DNA of 64,000 bases from an uncultured Fluviicola sp. (GCF_902168135.1 NZ_CABHOL010000021.1:1-64000); one strand, 5' to 3'; positions 17,509-26,912 are shown, numbered from the stretch's first letter. The notes: generated by a model from the sequence alone, not told the origin. Program-made: numbers and translations.

Positions 17509-18057
17509 ATGGAATTTAAACGTACAGCCATTGCTGATGTAATACTTATACAACCCACTATTTTTGGAGATGACAGGGGATATTTCTTTGAGTCCTTCCA
17601 TCAGAAGAAATTCAATGATTTTATCGGTTCTGAAATTTCTTTCGTGCAGGACAATGAATCCTTATCTTCTAAAGGTGTATTGCGCGGTCTGCATTTCCAG
17701 GCACCGCCGCATGCACAGGGAAAATTGGTCCGGGTTGTGAAAGGAAGTGTGCTGGACGTTGCTTTGGACATTCGGAAAAGCTCTCCGACTTACGGACAAC
17801 ATGTTTCGTTTGTTTTAAGTGAGCAGAACAAAACACAGGCATACATTCCGGAAGGATTTGCGCACGGTTTTGTGACCCTGGAGGATCATACGATTTTTCA
17901 ATACAAATGCACCAATTGGTACAATCCTTCCAGTGAAGGAAGCATCCTTTGGAATGATCCTGCGTTAACGATCCAATGGGAAGAACAAAACCCTATTTTA
18001 TCTGCAAAAGATAAAACGGGAATCCTTCTGGCAGATTTTATTACCCCATTTGAATAG
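17509..18057 (+). CDS. rfbC: dTDP-4-dehydrorhamnose 3,5-epimerase
   Basis: 182 residues, the normal length. Cupin fold with the RmlC landmarks DDRGYFFESFHQKKFN, FVQDNESLSSKGVLRGLHFQ (the catalytic His lies in RGLHFQ), GKLVRVVKGSVLDVALDIR and IPEGFAHGFVTLED. It converts dTDP-4-keto-6-deoxyglucose to the L-lyxo isomer in the L-rhamnose pathway. RmlA, B and D are not in this window, so the rest of the pathway must be encoded elsewhere. Confidence 0.94.
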   Translation: MEFKRTAIADVILIQPTIFGDDRGYFFESFHQKKFNDFIGSEISFVQDNESLSSKGVLRGLHFQAPPHAQGKLVRVVKGSVLDVALDIRKSSPTYGQHVSFVLSEQNKTQAYIPEGFAHGFVTLEDHTIFQYKCTNWYNPSSEGSILWNDPALTIQWEEQNPILSAKDKTGILLADFITPFE

Positions 18058-18064
18058 CTTAAGA

Positions 18065-19129
18065 ATGACAGTTGAAATAATTTTGGCATGTATTGGGTTC
18101 CTGGTTATGGGAATCGTTATGAGCTATGTCTCAAATGGAATACTTTTGCGCTTTTCTCAAAGTCTCGGGATACGCAACAAGAATGATGTTACTGTACGCT
18201 GGGCCAATGAGTCGAAGCCCTCTCTGGGCGGGATCGGTTTTTTTGTTGCTTTTTTCTTCGGAACAGTCGCCTACTCCATCATTTTCAATAACGAGAATAT
18301 CTTCCAGAACCACCAGTTTGTGGGGTTAATGACAGCCGGAACCATTTCGTTCATCATGGGACTCGCAGATGATGCCTACAATACCCGGCCGTTTATAAAA
18401 TTGTTTGTGCAGATTTTTTGCGGAGCAATCTTCGTTTACACCAACAATACAATCGAATTGACAGAAATCAGCTGGGTAAATGCGCTGATCACCATTACCT
18501 GGGTTGTAGGAATGATGAACTCCCTGAACATGCTCGATAACATGGATGGGATTACAGGAACCACTTCCCTTTTCATACTGCTTTCCTGTTTAGCAAGCAA
18601 TGTCATTTTGTTCGATTGGAACATGAATATCTGGACATTAACCATGCTTATTCAGATCGGTGCGATAATCGGTTTTTTGGGATACAACATTTATCCTTCC
18701 AAGTTGTTCATGGGTGATGCTGGAAGCCAGTTTATCGGTTTGTTTGTTGCCTTCTTTTCCATCCACGAATTGTGGAATATCGGGAATCATACGCAGTTGA
18801 ATCCTTTAACGGGAGGTGCTATTACATTAATTGCTTTCACCGCTGCTATTTCCGACACGCTGACAGTGGTAATCAACCGCCTTCGGAAAGGAAAATCCCC
18901 GATGGTCGGAGGAAAAGACCATACCACCCATCACCTGGTTTATTCCGGGTTGAACGACCGGCAGGTTTGGCTCGTTTTCATGGGAATCGGTCTAATGGCT
19001 ACTTTGGTGACTGTTCTCGCAGTTGTGTTTGCAAAAATGGGCAATCCATGGATGGCATTCTTCCTCACAGTCTACTTTTTTGCCGTGTTTTTTGTTCTCT
19101 ACCGTAACACGCTTATTCACAAGAAGTAG
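18065..19129 (+). CDS. Undecaprenyl-phosphate sugar-1-phosphate transferase (WecA/TagO, MraY-like family)
   Basis: 354 residues from the ATG at 18065, 7 nt after the rfbC stop. About ten membrane helices. Family motifs: SLGGIGFFVAF, the Asp pair in MGLADDAYNTRPF, NMLDNMDGITG, GDAGSQFIG, and the HH-containing loop GGKDHTTHHLVYSG. It transfers a sugar-1-phosphate (commonly GlcNAc-1-P) from UDP-sugar to undecaprenyl phosphate, which starts glycan assembly on the cytoplasmic face. Its place at the end of the export cluster fits initiation of the same polysaccharide. Confidence 0.9.
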   Translation: MTVEIILACIGFLVMGIVMSYVSNGILLRFSQSLGIRNKNDVTVRWANESKPSLGGIGFFVAFFFGTVAYSIIFNNENIFQNHQFVGLMTAGTISFIMGLADDAYNTRPFIKLFVQIFCGAIFVYTNNTIELTEISWVNALITITWVVGMMNSLNMLDNMDGITGTTSLFILLSCLASNVILFDWNMNIWTLTMLIQIGAIIGFLGYNIYPSKLFMGDAGSQFIGLFVAFFSIHELWNIGNHTQLNPLTGGAITLIAFTAAISDTLTVVINRLRKGKSPMVGGKDHTTHHLVYSGLNDRQVWLVFMGIGLMATLVTVLAVVFAKMGNPWMAFFLTVYFFAVFFVLYRNTLIHKK

Positions 19130-19189
19130 CTTCCCGTTTTTTTTGAGAATTCTGAAGAGATTCTTATCTCAAACTCGCATTAGAATATG

Positions 19190-19197
19190 TAATTTTG
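19190..19197 (+). promoter_or_regulatory. Bacteroidota -7 box (TAATTTTG) for the lytic transglycosylase
   Basis: Exact TAnnTTTG match located 20 nt before the ATG at 19218. No clear -33 TTTG is seen. Confidence 0.5.
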
Positions 19198-19217
19198 TAC
19201 TGCTTTAATCGCATTAC

Positions 19218-20147
19218 ATGAAATACATTTTCCTTTTCTTATCACTGGTTCTACTGGCTTCCTGTCAGAGTGAAGCTGCTAAAGAGCAAAAAAAAGAAGC
19301 CAGGCACCAGGAAGTAGTTGCTGCGTCAGCTGTTGTTTTCCCGGATTTGCCACAAAGCATGGAATTTGCCGGAACGAAAATCGACCTGCGCGACGAGGAC
19401 CTGCGTGAACGTTTGGACCGTGAAGTACTTATGACAGCCTACTATCAAAGTGCATGGATAGGTGCAATTAAAAGAGCGAACCGCTATTTCCCGGAAATAG
19501 AACGCATTTTGAAAGAAGAAGGAGTTCCCAATGATTTCAAGTACCTGGCAATTATTGAAAGTAACCTGCAGCAAGCGATTTCGCCGGTTGGCGCACAGGG
19601 ATTCTGGCAATTTATGCCTGCAACAGCCAAATTGTACAATCTACAGATCAACGATGAAATTGATGAACGCCTGAATATCGAAAAAAGCACACACGCGGCT
19701 TGTCAGTACCTGAAAGATGCACACAACACACTCAATGACTGGGTTATGACAACCGCATCTTACAACCGTGGAGTAGGCGGTGTGATCGAGGACATGGAAT
19801 GGCAGAAAACCGATCATTATTTCGACACCTACCAAAATAGCGAAACAGGAAGGTACGTTTTCCGGCTTTTAGCTACCAAATTGATTTATGAGAACCCGGA
19901 AGCTTACGGATTTTACCCGGATAAAATGGAGTTGTACGAACCATTCCGCGTGCAGAAAGTAATAGTAGAAGAAAGTATTCCGAACCTGGCACTTTGGGCA
20001 AATGAACAGGGTTTTAATATTAAAATTCTTCGTAAATTAAATCCCTGGTTGAAAACAACCAAACTGACCGTAAAAGGAGGAAAAAAATTCACCCTTCTTT
20101 TGCCGGCAGCATCCGAAAATCTGAAACCATATAATGCGTATAAGTAA
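19218..20147 (+). CDS. Lytic transglycosylase lipoprotein (MltD-like, SLT family 1)
   Basis: 309 residues. Signal peptide MKYIFLFLSLVLLASC with lipobox LASC. SLT catalytic domain from about residue 95: PNDFKYLAIIESNLQQAISPVGAQGFWQFMPATA, with the catalytic Glu in AIIESN, then YNRGVGGV. The C-terminal ~60 residues (LALWANEQGFNIKILRKLNPW ... KKFTLLLP) resemble a single LysM-like module. It cleaves glycan strands of peptidoglycan to anhydro-muropeptides in the periplasm. Single gene with its own promoter. Confidence 0.9.
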   Translation: MKYIFLFLSLVLLASCQSEAAKEQKKEARHQEVVAASAVVFPDLPQSMEFAGTKIDLRDEDLRERLDREVLMTAYYQSAWIGAIKRANRYFPEIERILKEEGVPNDFKYLAIIESNLQQAISPVGAQGFWQFMPATAKLYNLQINDEIDERLNIEKSTHAACQYLKDAHNTLNDWVMTTASYNRGVGGVIEDMEWQKTDHYFDTYQNSETGRYVFRLLATKLIYENPEAYGFYPDKMELYEPFRVQKVIVEESIPNLALWANEQGFNIKILRKLNPWLKTTKLTVKGGKKFTLLLPAASENLKPYNAYK

Positions 20148-20200
20148 TAACGTCTATATGAAAGGTAATGATTTGAAATTTTCTGCAATAACCAAAGCAA

Positions 20201-20260
20201 GTTCAACCGTTGAAAGGTTCAAGCTTTATTGAACTTTTGAACCTTTTCAACCATTTGAAC
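20201..20260. repeat. Intergenic inverted repeat with GTTCAA words
   Basis: GTTCAACCGTTGAAAGGTTC plus AA (20201-20222) and TTGAACCTTTTCAACCATTT plus GAAC (20237-20260) are near-complementary arms around a short loop. It lies just upstream of uvrA. The same words recur at 53961-54043. Confidence 0.65.
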
Positions 20261-20306
20261 CACCTGGATGAATTGATATTAAACAAAAGATTACACATAT
20301 TCTGAC

Positions 20307-23153
20307 ATGAGTCTTGACGAACAAACAAAAACAATTGAAGTTTACGGAGCGAGGGAACACAATTTAAAAGATATTCATTTAGAGATTCCAAGAGATAAAC
20401 TCGTAGTTTTTACGGGTTTGAGCGGAAGCGGGAAATCTTCATTGGCATTTGATACCATTTTCGCGGAAGGACAGCGAAGATATATCGAAACATTTTCGTC
20501 TTACGCCAGGCAATTCCTGGGAGGAATGGAGCGTCCGGATGTGGACAAGATCAACGGCCTGAGCCCGGTAATTTCCATCGAACAAAAAACGGTTTCGAGA
20601 AGTCCGAGATCTACCGTTGGAACTATTACCGAGATCTACGATTTCATGCGCTTACTTTATGCGCGTATCGGAACGGCTTATTCCTATGAAACGGGTGAAC
20701 ATATGGTCAAATATTCCGACGATCAAATCACAGATCTGATCATTGAGCAGTTTGACGGAAAGAAAGTCCTGATCCTTGCACCGAAGATCAAAGGAAGAAA
20801 AGGTCATTACCGCGAATTGTTCGAACAAATCGGGAAAATGGGCTATTCCAAGGTGCGTATAGACGGCGAGATTCAGGAGATTACAAAAGGAATGCGCCTG
20901 GACCGATACAAAATACACGATATTGAAATTGTGATTGACCGCATCCAGGTGAAATCGGACGACCGCAAGCGTTTATACGATTCGATCACAACGGCCATGA
21001 AGCATGGTGGGAAGAGCATGATGATCCAGGATTTTGAGACAAACCAGGTACGTCACTTTTCACGTTTGTTAATGTGTCCGACGACAGGGATTTCCTACCC
21101 GGAGCCGGAACCGAACTTATTCTCCTTTAACTCTCCTTACGGTGCCTGCCCTACTTGTGTCGGATTAGGAGAAATTTCAGAGATTGACCGTGAAAAAGTA
21201 ATTCCGGACCCGAAACTGAGTATCAAAAAAGGTGGCCTTGCCCCGATCGGTGAATATAAGAGAAACTGGTTTTTTGACCGCATTGAAGCTTTTTTACAAC
21301 AGGAAGGCTATACCATCAACACACCGATTTCGGATCTTCCGGACGATTTGGTACACGTTATCCTGAATGGGAACGAAGGCCTGGAACAAAGTGGTAAAGA
21401 AGCTGCAATCCAATTTGAAGGACTTGGAAACTTCATGGCACGACATGCCGAAGAAAGTACGGCCGGAATCCAGCGCTGGGCACAAAGTTTCATGAACAAG
21501 ATCATCTGTCCGGAATGTCATGGTGCACGCTTGAAAAAAGAAGCACTTCATTTCAAAGTGAATGAAAAAACACTCGGAGAAGTTGCCACACTGGATATCC
21601 AGGAATTGGCACTTTGGCTGGAAAATATCGAAGATTCATTGAACAGCGAACAACAGGTAATCGGAACCGAAATCCTGAAAGAGATCCGTGCCCGCGTGCG
21701 GTTCATCCTGGAAGTCGGACTGGAATATTTAACTCTGCATCGGTCTGCAAGAAGTTTGTCTGGAGGAGAAGCACAACGTATCCGTTTAGCAACCCAGATC
21801 GGGTCAGAACTGATGAACGTTTTGTACATCCTGGATGAACCGAGCATCGGTTTGCATCAAAGAGACAATACACGATTGATCAACTCCCTGAAACGATTAA
21901 GAGACGGAGGAAATTCGGTGATTGTTGTGGAACACGATCGCGAGATGATGGAAGCTGCGGATTTCGTGGTGGACATTGGTCCGGGAGCCGGAGTTCACGG
22001 CGGGGAAATCGTTAATGCCGCTCCGTTTAATGAACTGGTTTCAACCGATTCCATCACAACCAAGTATTTGAATGGTGAGCTGGAAATTGAAATTCCGAAA
22101 AAACGCCGCAAAGGGAACGGAAAAAAGCTAGTTCTCAAAGGTGCAAGCGGTAATAACCTGAAAAATGTTGACCTGACGATTCCATTAGGGACGTTGACAT
22201 GTGTAACCGGAGTTTCAGGCAGCGGAAAATCTACGTTGATCAATCACACGCTCTATCCGATTCTGAACGCTCACATTTACAACGGCGTGAAGAAACCAAT
22301 GCCTTACAAGAAAATTGAAGGATTGGAATTCCTGGATAAGGTAATCGAGATCGATCAAAGTCCGATCGGGAGAACACCACGAAGCAATCCGGCAACCTAT
22401 ACGAATGTGTTTACGGAAATTCGTTCCTTGTTCGCAGCACTTCCTGAAGCACAAATCCGTGGGTATAAAGCAGGAAGATTCTCTTTCAACGTAGCTGGAG
22501 GACGCTGTGATACCTGTGGCGGCGGAGGTCTGAAAGTCATTGAGATGAATTTCCTGCCGGATGTCTATGTAGAATGCGAAACTTGTAACGGGAAACGCTA
22601 CAACCGCGAAACACTGGAAGTACGTTACAAAGGGAAATCAATCAACGATGTTCTGGAAATGACCATCGAAGATGCGGTGGTATTCTTTGAAAATGTGCCG
22701 AAAATCCACCGTGTACTGGAAACACTAAACTCTGTTGGTCTGGGATACATCAAACTTGGTCAGCCATCTACAACAGTAAGCGGTGGTGAAGCGCAACGTA
22801 TCAAACTGGCAGGAGAGCTCACCAAACGCGGAACAGGAAATACCATTTACATCCTGGATGAACCGAGCACCGGATTGCATTTTGAAGATATCCGCATGCT
22901 GATCGAAGTATTGCAGCGCCTGGTAGACGATGGAAACACGGTATTGGTCATCGAACACAACCTCGACATCGTGAAAGTAGCCGATCACATCATTGATGTG
23001 GGTCCGGAAGGTGGAAGAGGCGGCGGAAACATTGTCTGCACCGGAACACCGGAAGAAATCATTAAGAAGCATACCGAAATTTCCCACACTGCAAAATACC
23101 TGAAAATGGAAATGGAGCACATGGAGAAACTGAGGAAACAATTGAAAAAATAA
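20307..23153 (+). CDS. uvrA: Excinuclease ABC subunit A
   Basis: 948 residues, full length. Two ABC ATPase modules: Walker A GLSGSGKSSLAF near residue 32 and GVSGSGKSTLINH near 640, each with its signature (SLSGGEAQRIRLA; VSGGEAQRIKLAGEL) and Walker B (ILDEPSIGLHQRD; ILDEPSTGLHFED). Zinc-binding Cys pairs are seen in CPTTG/CPTC, CPECHG and CDTCGGGG...CETCNGKRYN. It recognises DNA lesions with UvrB in nucleotide excision repair. Nothing unusual. Confidence 0.98.
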   Translation: MSLDEQTKTIEVYGAREHNLKDIHLEIPRDKLVVFTGLSGSGKSSLAFDTIFAEGQRRYIETFSSYARQFLGGMERPDVDKINGLSPVISIEQKTVSRSPRSTVGTITEIYDFMRLLYARIGTAYSYETGEHMVKYSDDQITDLIIEQFDGKKVLILAPKIKGRKGHYRELFEQIGKMGYSKVRIDGEIQEITKGMRLDRYKIHDIEIVIDRIQVKSDDRKRLYDSITTAMKHGGKSMMIQDFETNQVRHFSRLLMCPTTGISYPEPEPNLFSFNSPYGACPTCVGLGEISEIDREKVIPDPKLSIKKGGLAPIGEYKRNWFFDRIEAFLQQEGYTINTPISDLPDDLVHVILNGNEGLEQSGKEAAIQFEGLGNFMARHAEESTAGIQRWAQSFMNKIICPECHGARLKKEALHFKVNEKTLGEVATLDIQELALWLENIEDSLNSEQQVIGTEILKEIRARVRFILEVGLEYLTLHRSARSLSGGEAQRIRLATQIGSELMNVLYILDEPSIGLHQRDNTRLINSLKRLRDGGNSVIVVEHDREMMEAADFVVDIGPGAGVHGGEIVNAAPFNELVSTDSITTKYLNGELEIEIPKKRRKGNGKKLVLKGASGNNLKNVDLTIPLGTLTCVTGVSGSGKSTLINHTLYPILNAHIYNGVKKPMPYKKIEGLEFLDKVIEIDQSPIGRTPRSNPATYTNVFTEIRSLFAALPEAQIRGYKAGRFSFNVAGGRCDTCGGGGLKVIEMNFLPDVYVECETCNGKRYNRETLEVRYKGKSINDVLEMTIEDAVVFFENVPKIHRVLETLNSVGLGYIKLGQPSTTVSGGEAQRIKLAGELTKRGTGNTIYILDEPSTGLHFEDIRMLIEVLQRLVDDGNTVLVIEHNLDIVKVADHIIDVGPEGGRGGGNIVCTGTPEEIIKKHTEISHTAKYLKMEMEHMEKLRKQLKK

Positions 23154-23177
23154 AAAAACAGGAAATATATCCCAAAA

Positions 23178-23212
23178 AGAAGCCCTCGGACTACTAGTAT
23201 CCGAGGGCTTCT
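23178..23212 (-). terminator. Perfect 13-bp hairpin terminator, minus-strand polarity
   Basis: AGAAGCCCTCGGA (23178-23190) and TCCGAGGGCTTCT (23200-23212) pair perfectly around a 9-nt loop. A T-run follows on the minus strand (CTTCTTTTTGGG) but not on the plus strand. It could end uvrA mRNA, but its polarity suits a minus-strand transcript coming from 23.3-23.4 kb. Confidence 0.7.
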
Positions 23213-23301
23213 CTACTACAACTTAACCTAACTAACTCTTGCGTAAGAGCTTCTTTCGAGCAAGGCCTGTTTTTACGATGTAAACCAAGCTTTTTACTCA
23301 T
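23194..23301 (-). CDS. Possible 35-residue basic small protein
   Basis: Short frame starting MSKKLGLHRKNRPCSKEA and ending CSREALGY; strongly basic N-terminal half. ATG at 23301 is preceded by AAAAGATA. The last codons lie inside the perfect hairpin terminator, and an 18-bp perfect palindrome lies about 95 bp upstream. No family is recognised and chance cannot be excluded. The arrangement palindrome, small ORF, minus-strand terminator is what makes it plausible. A longer in-frame start at 23442 would read through the palindrome and looks noncoding. Confidence 0.3.
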   Translation of the reverse strand: MSKKLGLHRKNRPCSKEALTQELVRLSCSREALGY

Positions 23302-23394
23302 TATCTTTTCATTGATTGCATCGTGGCAAATCAAGTCATCTGCGTGCTTTAACCTATTTTTATAGTATCTGAAATGAAATATAGTGCATTCAAG

Positions 23395-23412
23395 ATACCC
23401 TTGCAAGGGTAT
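23395..23412. promoter_or_regulatory. 18-bp perfect palindrome, possible operator
   Basis: ATACCCTTGCAAGGGTAT is perfectly self-complementary with no loop, unlike the hairpins nearby, which suggests a protein-binding site more than an RNA structure. It is upstream of the putative minus-strand small ORF. Confidence 0.45.
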
Positions 23413-23707
23413 GGCTGAAACCCGCCATTGAACAGAAATCAAGCTAAAACGATTTAAACCCCCTAAAACACTGAATTTCAGGTGATTTTTATTAACGTAT
23501 CAATCATGTTTAATGTGTTTAAAATTCACATCATATAATAAATACTGTTTAATAATTAACATCTGTTTGTGTTAAAAATGCTGCATGCTTTATGAATTCT
23601 TCCTAAAACGAGTGAAACCAAATCATTTAAAAAGCCCAATCCAACGACCAAATTCATACATATTTATTCGCGAATTGATCCCGGAGGTAATCTGTCACGG
23701 AAAACAG

Positions 23708-23741
23708 AAACCCCTTCGAACAACATTCGAAGGGGTTTTTT
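23708..23741. terminator. Strong bidirectional terminator
   Basis: AAACCCCTTCGAA (23708-23720), loop CAACA, TTCGAAGGGGTTT (23726-23738) with a T-run continuing on the plus strand. It lies just beyond the stop of the minus-strand PorE-like gene, whose operon it probably ends. Confidence 0.8.
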
Positions 23742-23773
23742 CGTGAAACATAATCGCTTGTTATTTCACACTT

Positions 23774-25978
23774 TTAAATCTTAACCACTAAAAATTCAGT
23801 TCTGCGGTTCACGGCATGCTGTGTTTCCGTGTACTTCGGTTGTTTCTTTGGTCCTTCACAGGTACAACCGTTCAATATTTTGGATTCACCATATCCTTTC
23901 CCGGAAATTCTCCATGGATCTTTGATGCGGGATTTGATATACTCAGCCGAAGCATCTGCTCGTTTTTGGGAAAGTTCCAGATTTTTCGAAGCCGTTCCCC
24001 GGCAATCTGTATGGGCCCCCAACTCAACCACCATGGTAGGGAACTCGTTCATGATTGCTACAATCTTATCCAATTCAACGGCCGCATCCGGGCGTATATT
24101 GAATTTCGCCAAATCAAAATAAATCGGTTTCAGATCAATGGCTTTTGCAAGATCAGTCCCTACTTCCATTTTCTCAATGGATAAGTTCAGATCTTTTGAA
24201 ACATCATAAACTCCGGGCACAGTCAACTCTTTGTTGTAAGTCGTTCCTTTAGGTAAATATCCTTTCTTCTCCAGGCGGATATTATAGGAAACCCGATCGT
24301 TCAGCTTCTTGTCGTAAATCGGGCGTTTGATCTGACCATCCTTATTGGTATAGAAGACTCCTTCCTCTTTCCCTGTCATGTTATTGATCAGCGTCACTTT
24401 CACACTATCCAGTACAGCACTCGATTTTTTGTCCAGTACTTTTACCAGAATCATGAACCCCGGATCTTTTTCCAACACCAGATCGGCAGGAAGGTTCTCC
24501 GGGGATTCATCCGTGACTACCACTTTTTCACTCGACTCAAAATAATCTTTCTTTGATCCGTCTATCAGGAAAGCTCCCGTTTCCGAAGTTTCATAAGTAG
24601 CTTCCGCATCGGCGTCGGTTGTCAATGTTGCCAGTTCTTTTCCGTTTTGATCCTTTACTTTGATCAGCACACCTGGCAGCCTGTTTCCTTTTTCATCTTT
24701 GGCTAAAACACGAATATTACGTGCAAAGGCAAAAGGTTTTTCCATCGTAAAAGTATACAGGTCATCATTCCCTTTACCTCCTGCCCTGTTTGAAGAAATC
24801 ATCCCGGTTACACCATCTTTATTCATCCAAACCGAAAAATCATCTCCCGGGGAGTTAAAAGGTGCACCCACATTCCGGATTTGTCTCAAATCGTCATCCT
24901 TGTACTGGCAAATAAATACGTCCAATCCTCCATATCCGGGATAACCTTCCGAAGAGAAAAAGAAAACTCCGGATTCGTGGAAGAACGGAAACATGTCATC
25001 ACTGCTGGTGTTGATGGAAGCCATATTTTCCGGAATAGACCAGGTCCCATTCTCCCAATGTGAACGGTAAATGTCTACTCCGCCTTTTCCTCCCGGCATA
25101 TCAGAAGCAAAGAATAGGGTTTTCCCATCCGGGGAGAGCGTTGCATGTCCCACACTATAATCATTGCTGTTAAATACAATCGGCTCCGGTTCGGACCAGG
25201 TTTCTCCTACCAGGTTGGAAACAAATAAAGAAAAATGGCGTGTTCCGTCGATTGCTTTCTCCTCGTAATTATTCCGGGTAATATATGCCTGCTTTCCATC
25301 CGGGGAAAATGCTACCGGGCCCTCGTGGTACTTCTTGTTGACCTTTTTGCTCGGGATAGGCTGGATATTGGTTATTTCATTAGTCGAAGGATTGATGTCT
25401 GCTACATACAAATCAAGGAAAGAAAGCCTGTTTCCAAGCCATTTGCGGATCACTACTTCATTTTTTTTCCTGGAAGAAGTAAACAGCAGCTTCCCATTAT
25501 AGATAACCGGGCCGAAATCCTCCTGCTCCGTATTAAACGGGGCGTTTTGAATCTTAATGGTAGCGGCCTGGGCGGCGTATTTCGACAGTGATTCATTCAA
25601 TAATTTGAAGCGTTCCATTTCACTGTCTTTTGGGTCCAATTGAGAATAGATCTTTAATTGATCTTCTGCCTCCACATATTTTTGGCACTTCATCAATGCC
25701 CGGGCATATTCAAGGTGATCGTTCGCAATCCTGTCCGGACGCTTGCAAATAGTAGCATAACAAGCTTCTGCATTGGGATAATTCCCAATCATATCATAGC
25801 CATGAGCCAATTTACGAAGTACGCCGGCATCTTTATCTTTCACCTTTTCAAGCGAATTAACCGATGCAAAATAATCGTACTCATTCAATTGGTTCGTACC
25901 GATAATTTCGTGTTTTTCCTGTGCTGAAACCCATCCGATCAGGATGCACGAAACAGCAAATAGCAATGTTCTTTTCAT
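23774..25978 (-). CDS. PorE-like T9SS protein: TPR, PD40 propeller, regulatory-like domain and OmpA C-terminal domain
   Basis: 734 residues from the ATG at 25978, which opens the signal peptide MKRTLLFAVSCILIGWVSA. Order of domains: TPR region (residues about 25-140), WD40/PD40 propeller with repeated SPDGK strands (AFSPDGKQAYIT, TLSPDGKTLFFASDMPGGKGGVDIY; about 150-420), carboxypeptidase-regulatory-like beta domain (RLPGVLIKVKDQNGKEL, about 430-600), and an OmpA peptidoglycan-binding domain (PIYFDLAKFNIRPDAAVELD ... VELGAHTDCRGTASKNLELSQKRADA). This is the architecture known for PorE, which anchors the type IX secretion machinery to peptidoglycan. PorE is a lipoprotein in Porphyromonas, but no clear lipobox is seen here, so a paralogue devoted to the upstream cargo is possible. 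Starts 1 nt after the PorP-like gene. Confidence 0.88.
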   Translation of the reverse strand: MKRTLLFAVSCILIGWVSAQEKHEIIGTNQLNEYDYFASVNSLEKVKDKDAGVLRKLAHGYDMIGNYPNAEACYATICKRPDRIANDHLEYARALMKCQKYVEAEDQLKIYSQLDPKDSEMERFKLLNESLSKYAAQAATIKIQNAPFNTEQEDFGPVIYNGKLLFTSSRKKNEVVIRKWLGNRLSFLDLYVADINPSTNEITNIQPIPSKKVNKKYHEGPVAFSPDGKQAYITRNNYEEKAIDGTRHFSLFVSNLVGETWSEPEPIVFNSNDYSVGHATLSPDGKTLFFASDMPGGKGGVDIYRSHWENGTWSIPENMASINTSSDDMFPFFHESGVFFFSSEGYPGYGGLDVFICQYKDDDLRQIRNVGAPFNSPGDDFSVWMNKDGVTGMISSNRAGGKGNDDLYTFTMEKPFAFARNIRVLAKDEKGNRLPGVLIKVKDQNGKELATLTTDADAEATYETSETGAFLIDGSKKDYFESSEKVVVTDESPENLPADLVLEKDPGFMILVKVLDKKSSAVLDSVKVTLINNMTGKEEGVFYTNKDGQIKRPIYDKKLNDRVSYNIRLEKKGYLPKGTTYNKELTVPGVYDVSKDLNLSIEKMEVGTDLAKAIDLKPIYFDLAKFNIRPDAAVELDKIVAIMNEFPTMVVELGAHTDCRGTASKNLELSQKRADASAEYIKSRIKDPWRISGKGYGESKILNGCTCEGPKKQPKYTETQHAVNRRTEFLVVKI

Positions 25979-25979
25979 A

Positions 25980-26912
25980 TCAGAAGTATCTTGGTGATTT
26001 AATTTTACCATCATTGTTAAAGAGCAGGTCATAGCGAAGCATCAACTCGTGGCTTCCTCCGTTAAATTTTCCCGTTCGCACTCCGGTCGACCAATCAAAG
26101 GAATAACCGAAAAGAAGCTGTTTGGAAATATGAACCCCGGCCAATGCGCCTACGCCATCCCCGCTTCGATACATAATTCCGAGATCTACGACTTCTCTCA
26201 ACAGAAAGGTCCCGGTAACATCTATCTGGAAAGGTGCATTTTGCACAAGTTTCCCTAACATGGTCGGCTTGAATTTCACAGAGGGCGAAATCGTAAACAC
26301 TGCTCCTGCAATGAAATAATAGTGTCTTCTTTCCTTGGAAATATCTACCACATTGCTGTTTCCAGTTGCAAAGAGGTTGTTTTCCAGGATAGACGGAACA
26401 GATGCTCCTACGTAAAAATTAGGCAGCTGGAAATAGATTCCCGCTCCCAAAGCAGGGAGCATTTTTCCTCTTCTGTTTTCCAGGAAGGCCGCATCAGAAG
26501 GATCTGCTAATGTCAAATTATTGACTTCAGCCGAAAAACTGTTGAATCCCCCGTTAACACCGAAGCACAACCGTGCTTTTTCAGAAAGTTTCAGTCGGTA
26601 GGCGAAATCTACGTTCACTGCCGTATTGTTCGTTGGCCCGATCTTATCATTCACAATACTTAGTCCCAAACCGATATTCTTTTTGGCAACCGGCGTGTGG
26701 ACTGTGAATGTTTGCGTGGTCGGTGCACCTTTAAACCCAACCCATTGGAATCTGCCCAATGCAGTGAATGTAAGCGCGTCCCTGCTTCCTGCATAGGCAG
26801 GATTTATGGCCAGGGTATTGTACATGTAATGTGTATACGCCGCCTGTTGCTGTGCATGGAGTTGATTTATCCCTAAAACAATCAATGCGAATATGATCAA
26901 TCTATTTTTCAT
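25980..26912 (-). CDS. PorP/SprF-family type IX secretion membrane protein
   Basis: 310 residues with signal peptide MKNRLIIFALIVLGINQLHA. Family hallmarks: QQQAAYTHYMYNTLAINPAYAGSRD at the mature N-terminus, FKGAPTTQTFTVHTPV, LGLSIVNDKIGPTN, and a C-terminal beta strand ending in an aromatic residue (SPRYF). PorP/SprF proteins are outer-membrane beta-barrel-like proteins needed for secretion or anchoring of type B cargo; SprF serves SprB in gliding flavobacteria. It sits 2 nt after a giant type B protein, the same order as sprB-sprF. Confidence 0.92.
   Translation of the reverse strand: MKNRLIIFALIVLGINQLHAQQQAAYTHYMYNTLAINPAYAGSRDALTFTALGRFQWVGFKGAPTTQTFTVHTPVAKKNIGLGLSIVNDKIGPTNNTAVNVDFAYRLKLSEKARLCFGVNGGFNSFSAEVNNLTLADPSDAAFLENRRGKMLPALGAGIYFQLPNFYVGASVPSILENNLFATGNSNVVDISKERRHYYFIAGAVFTISPSVKFKPTMLGKLVQNAPFQIDVTGTFLLREVVDLGIMYRSGDGVGALAGVHISKQLLFGYSFDWSTGVRTGKFNGGSHELMLRYDLLFNNDGKIKSPRYF

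Larger units (their letters stand above)
23154..23773. other. 620-bp spacer between uvrA and the T9SS operon
   Basis: Apart from the hairpins, the palindrome and the possible small ORF listed separately, the part from 23450 to 23690 is AT-rich and I see nothing in it. Confidence 0.5.

Noticed and set aside
23302-23442. N-terminal extension of the small minus-strand ORF
   Set aside because: It crosses an 18-bp perfect palindrome and has no sequence character of protein; only the last 35 codons were kept, at low confidence.
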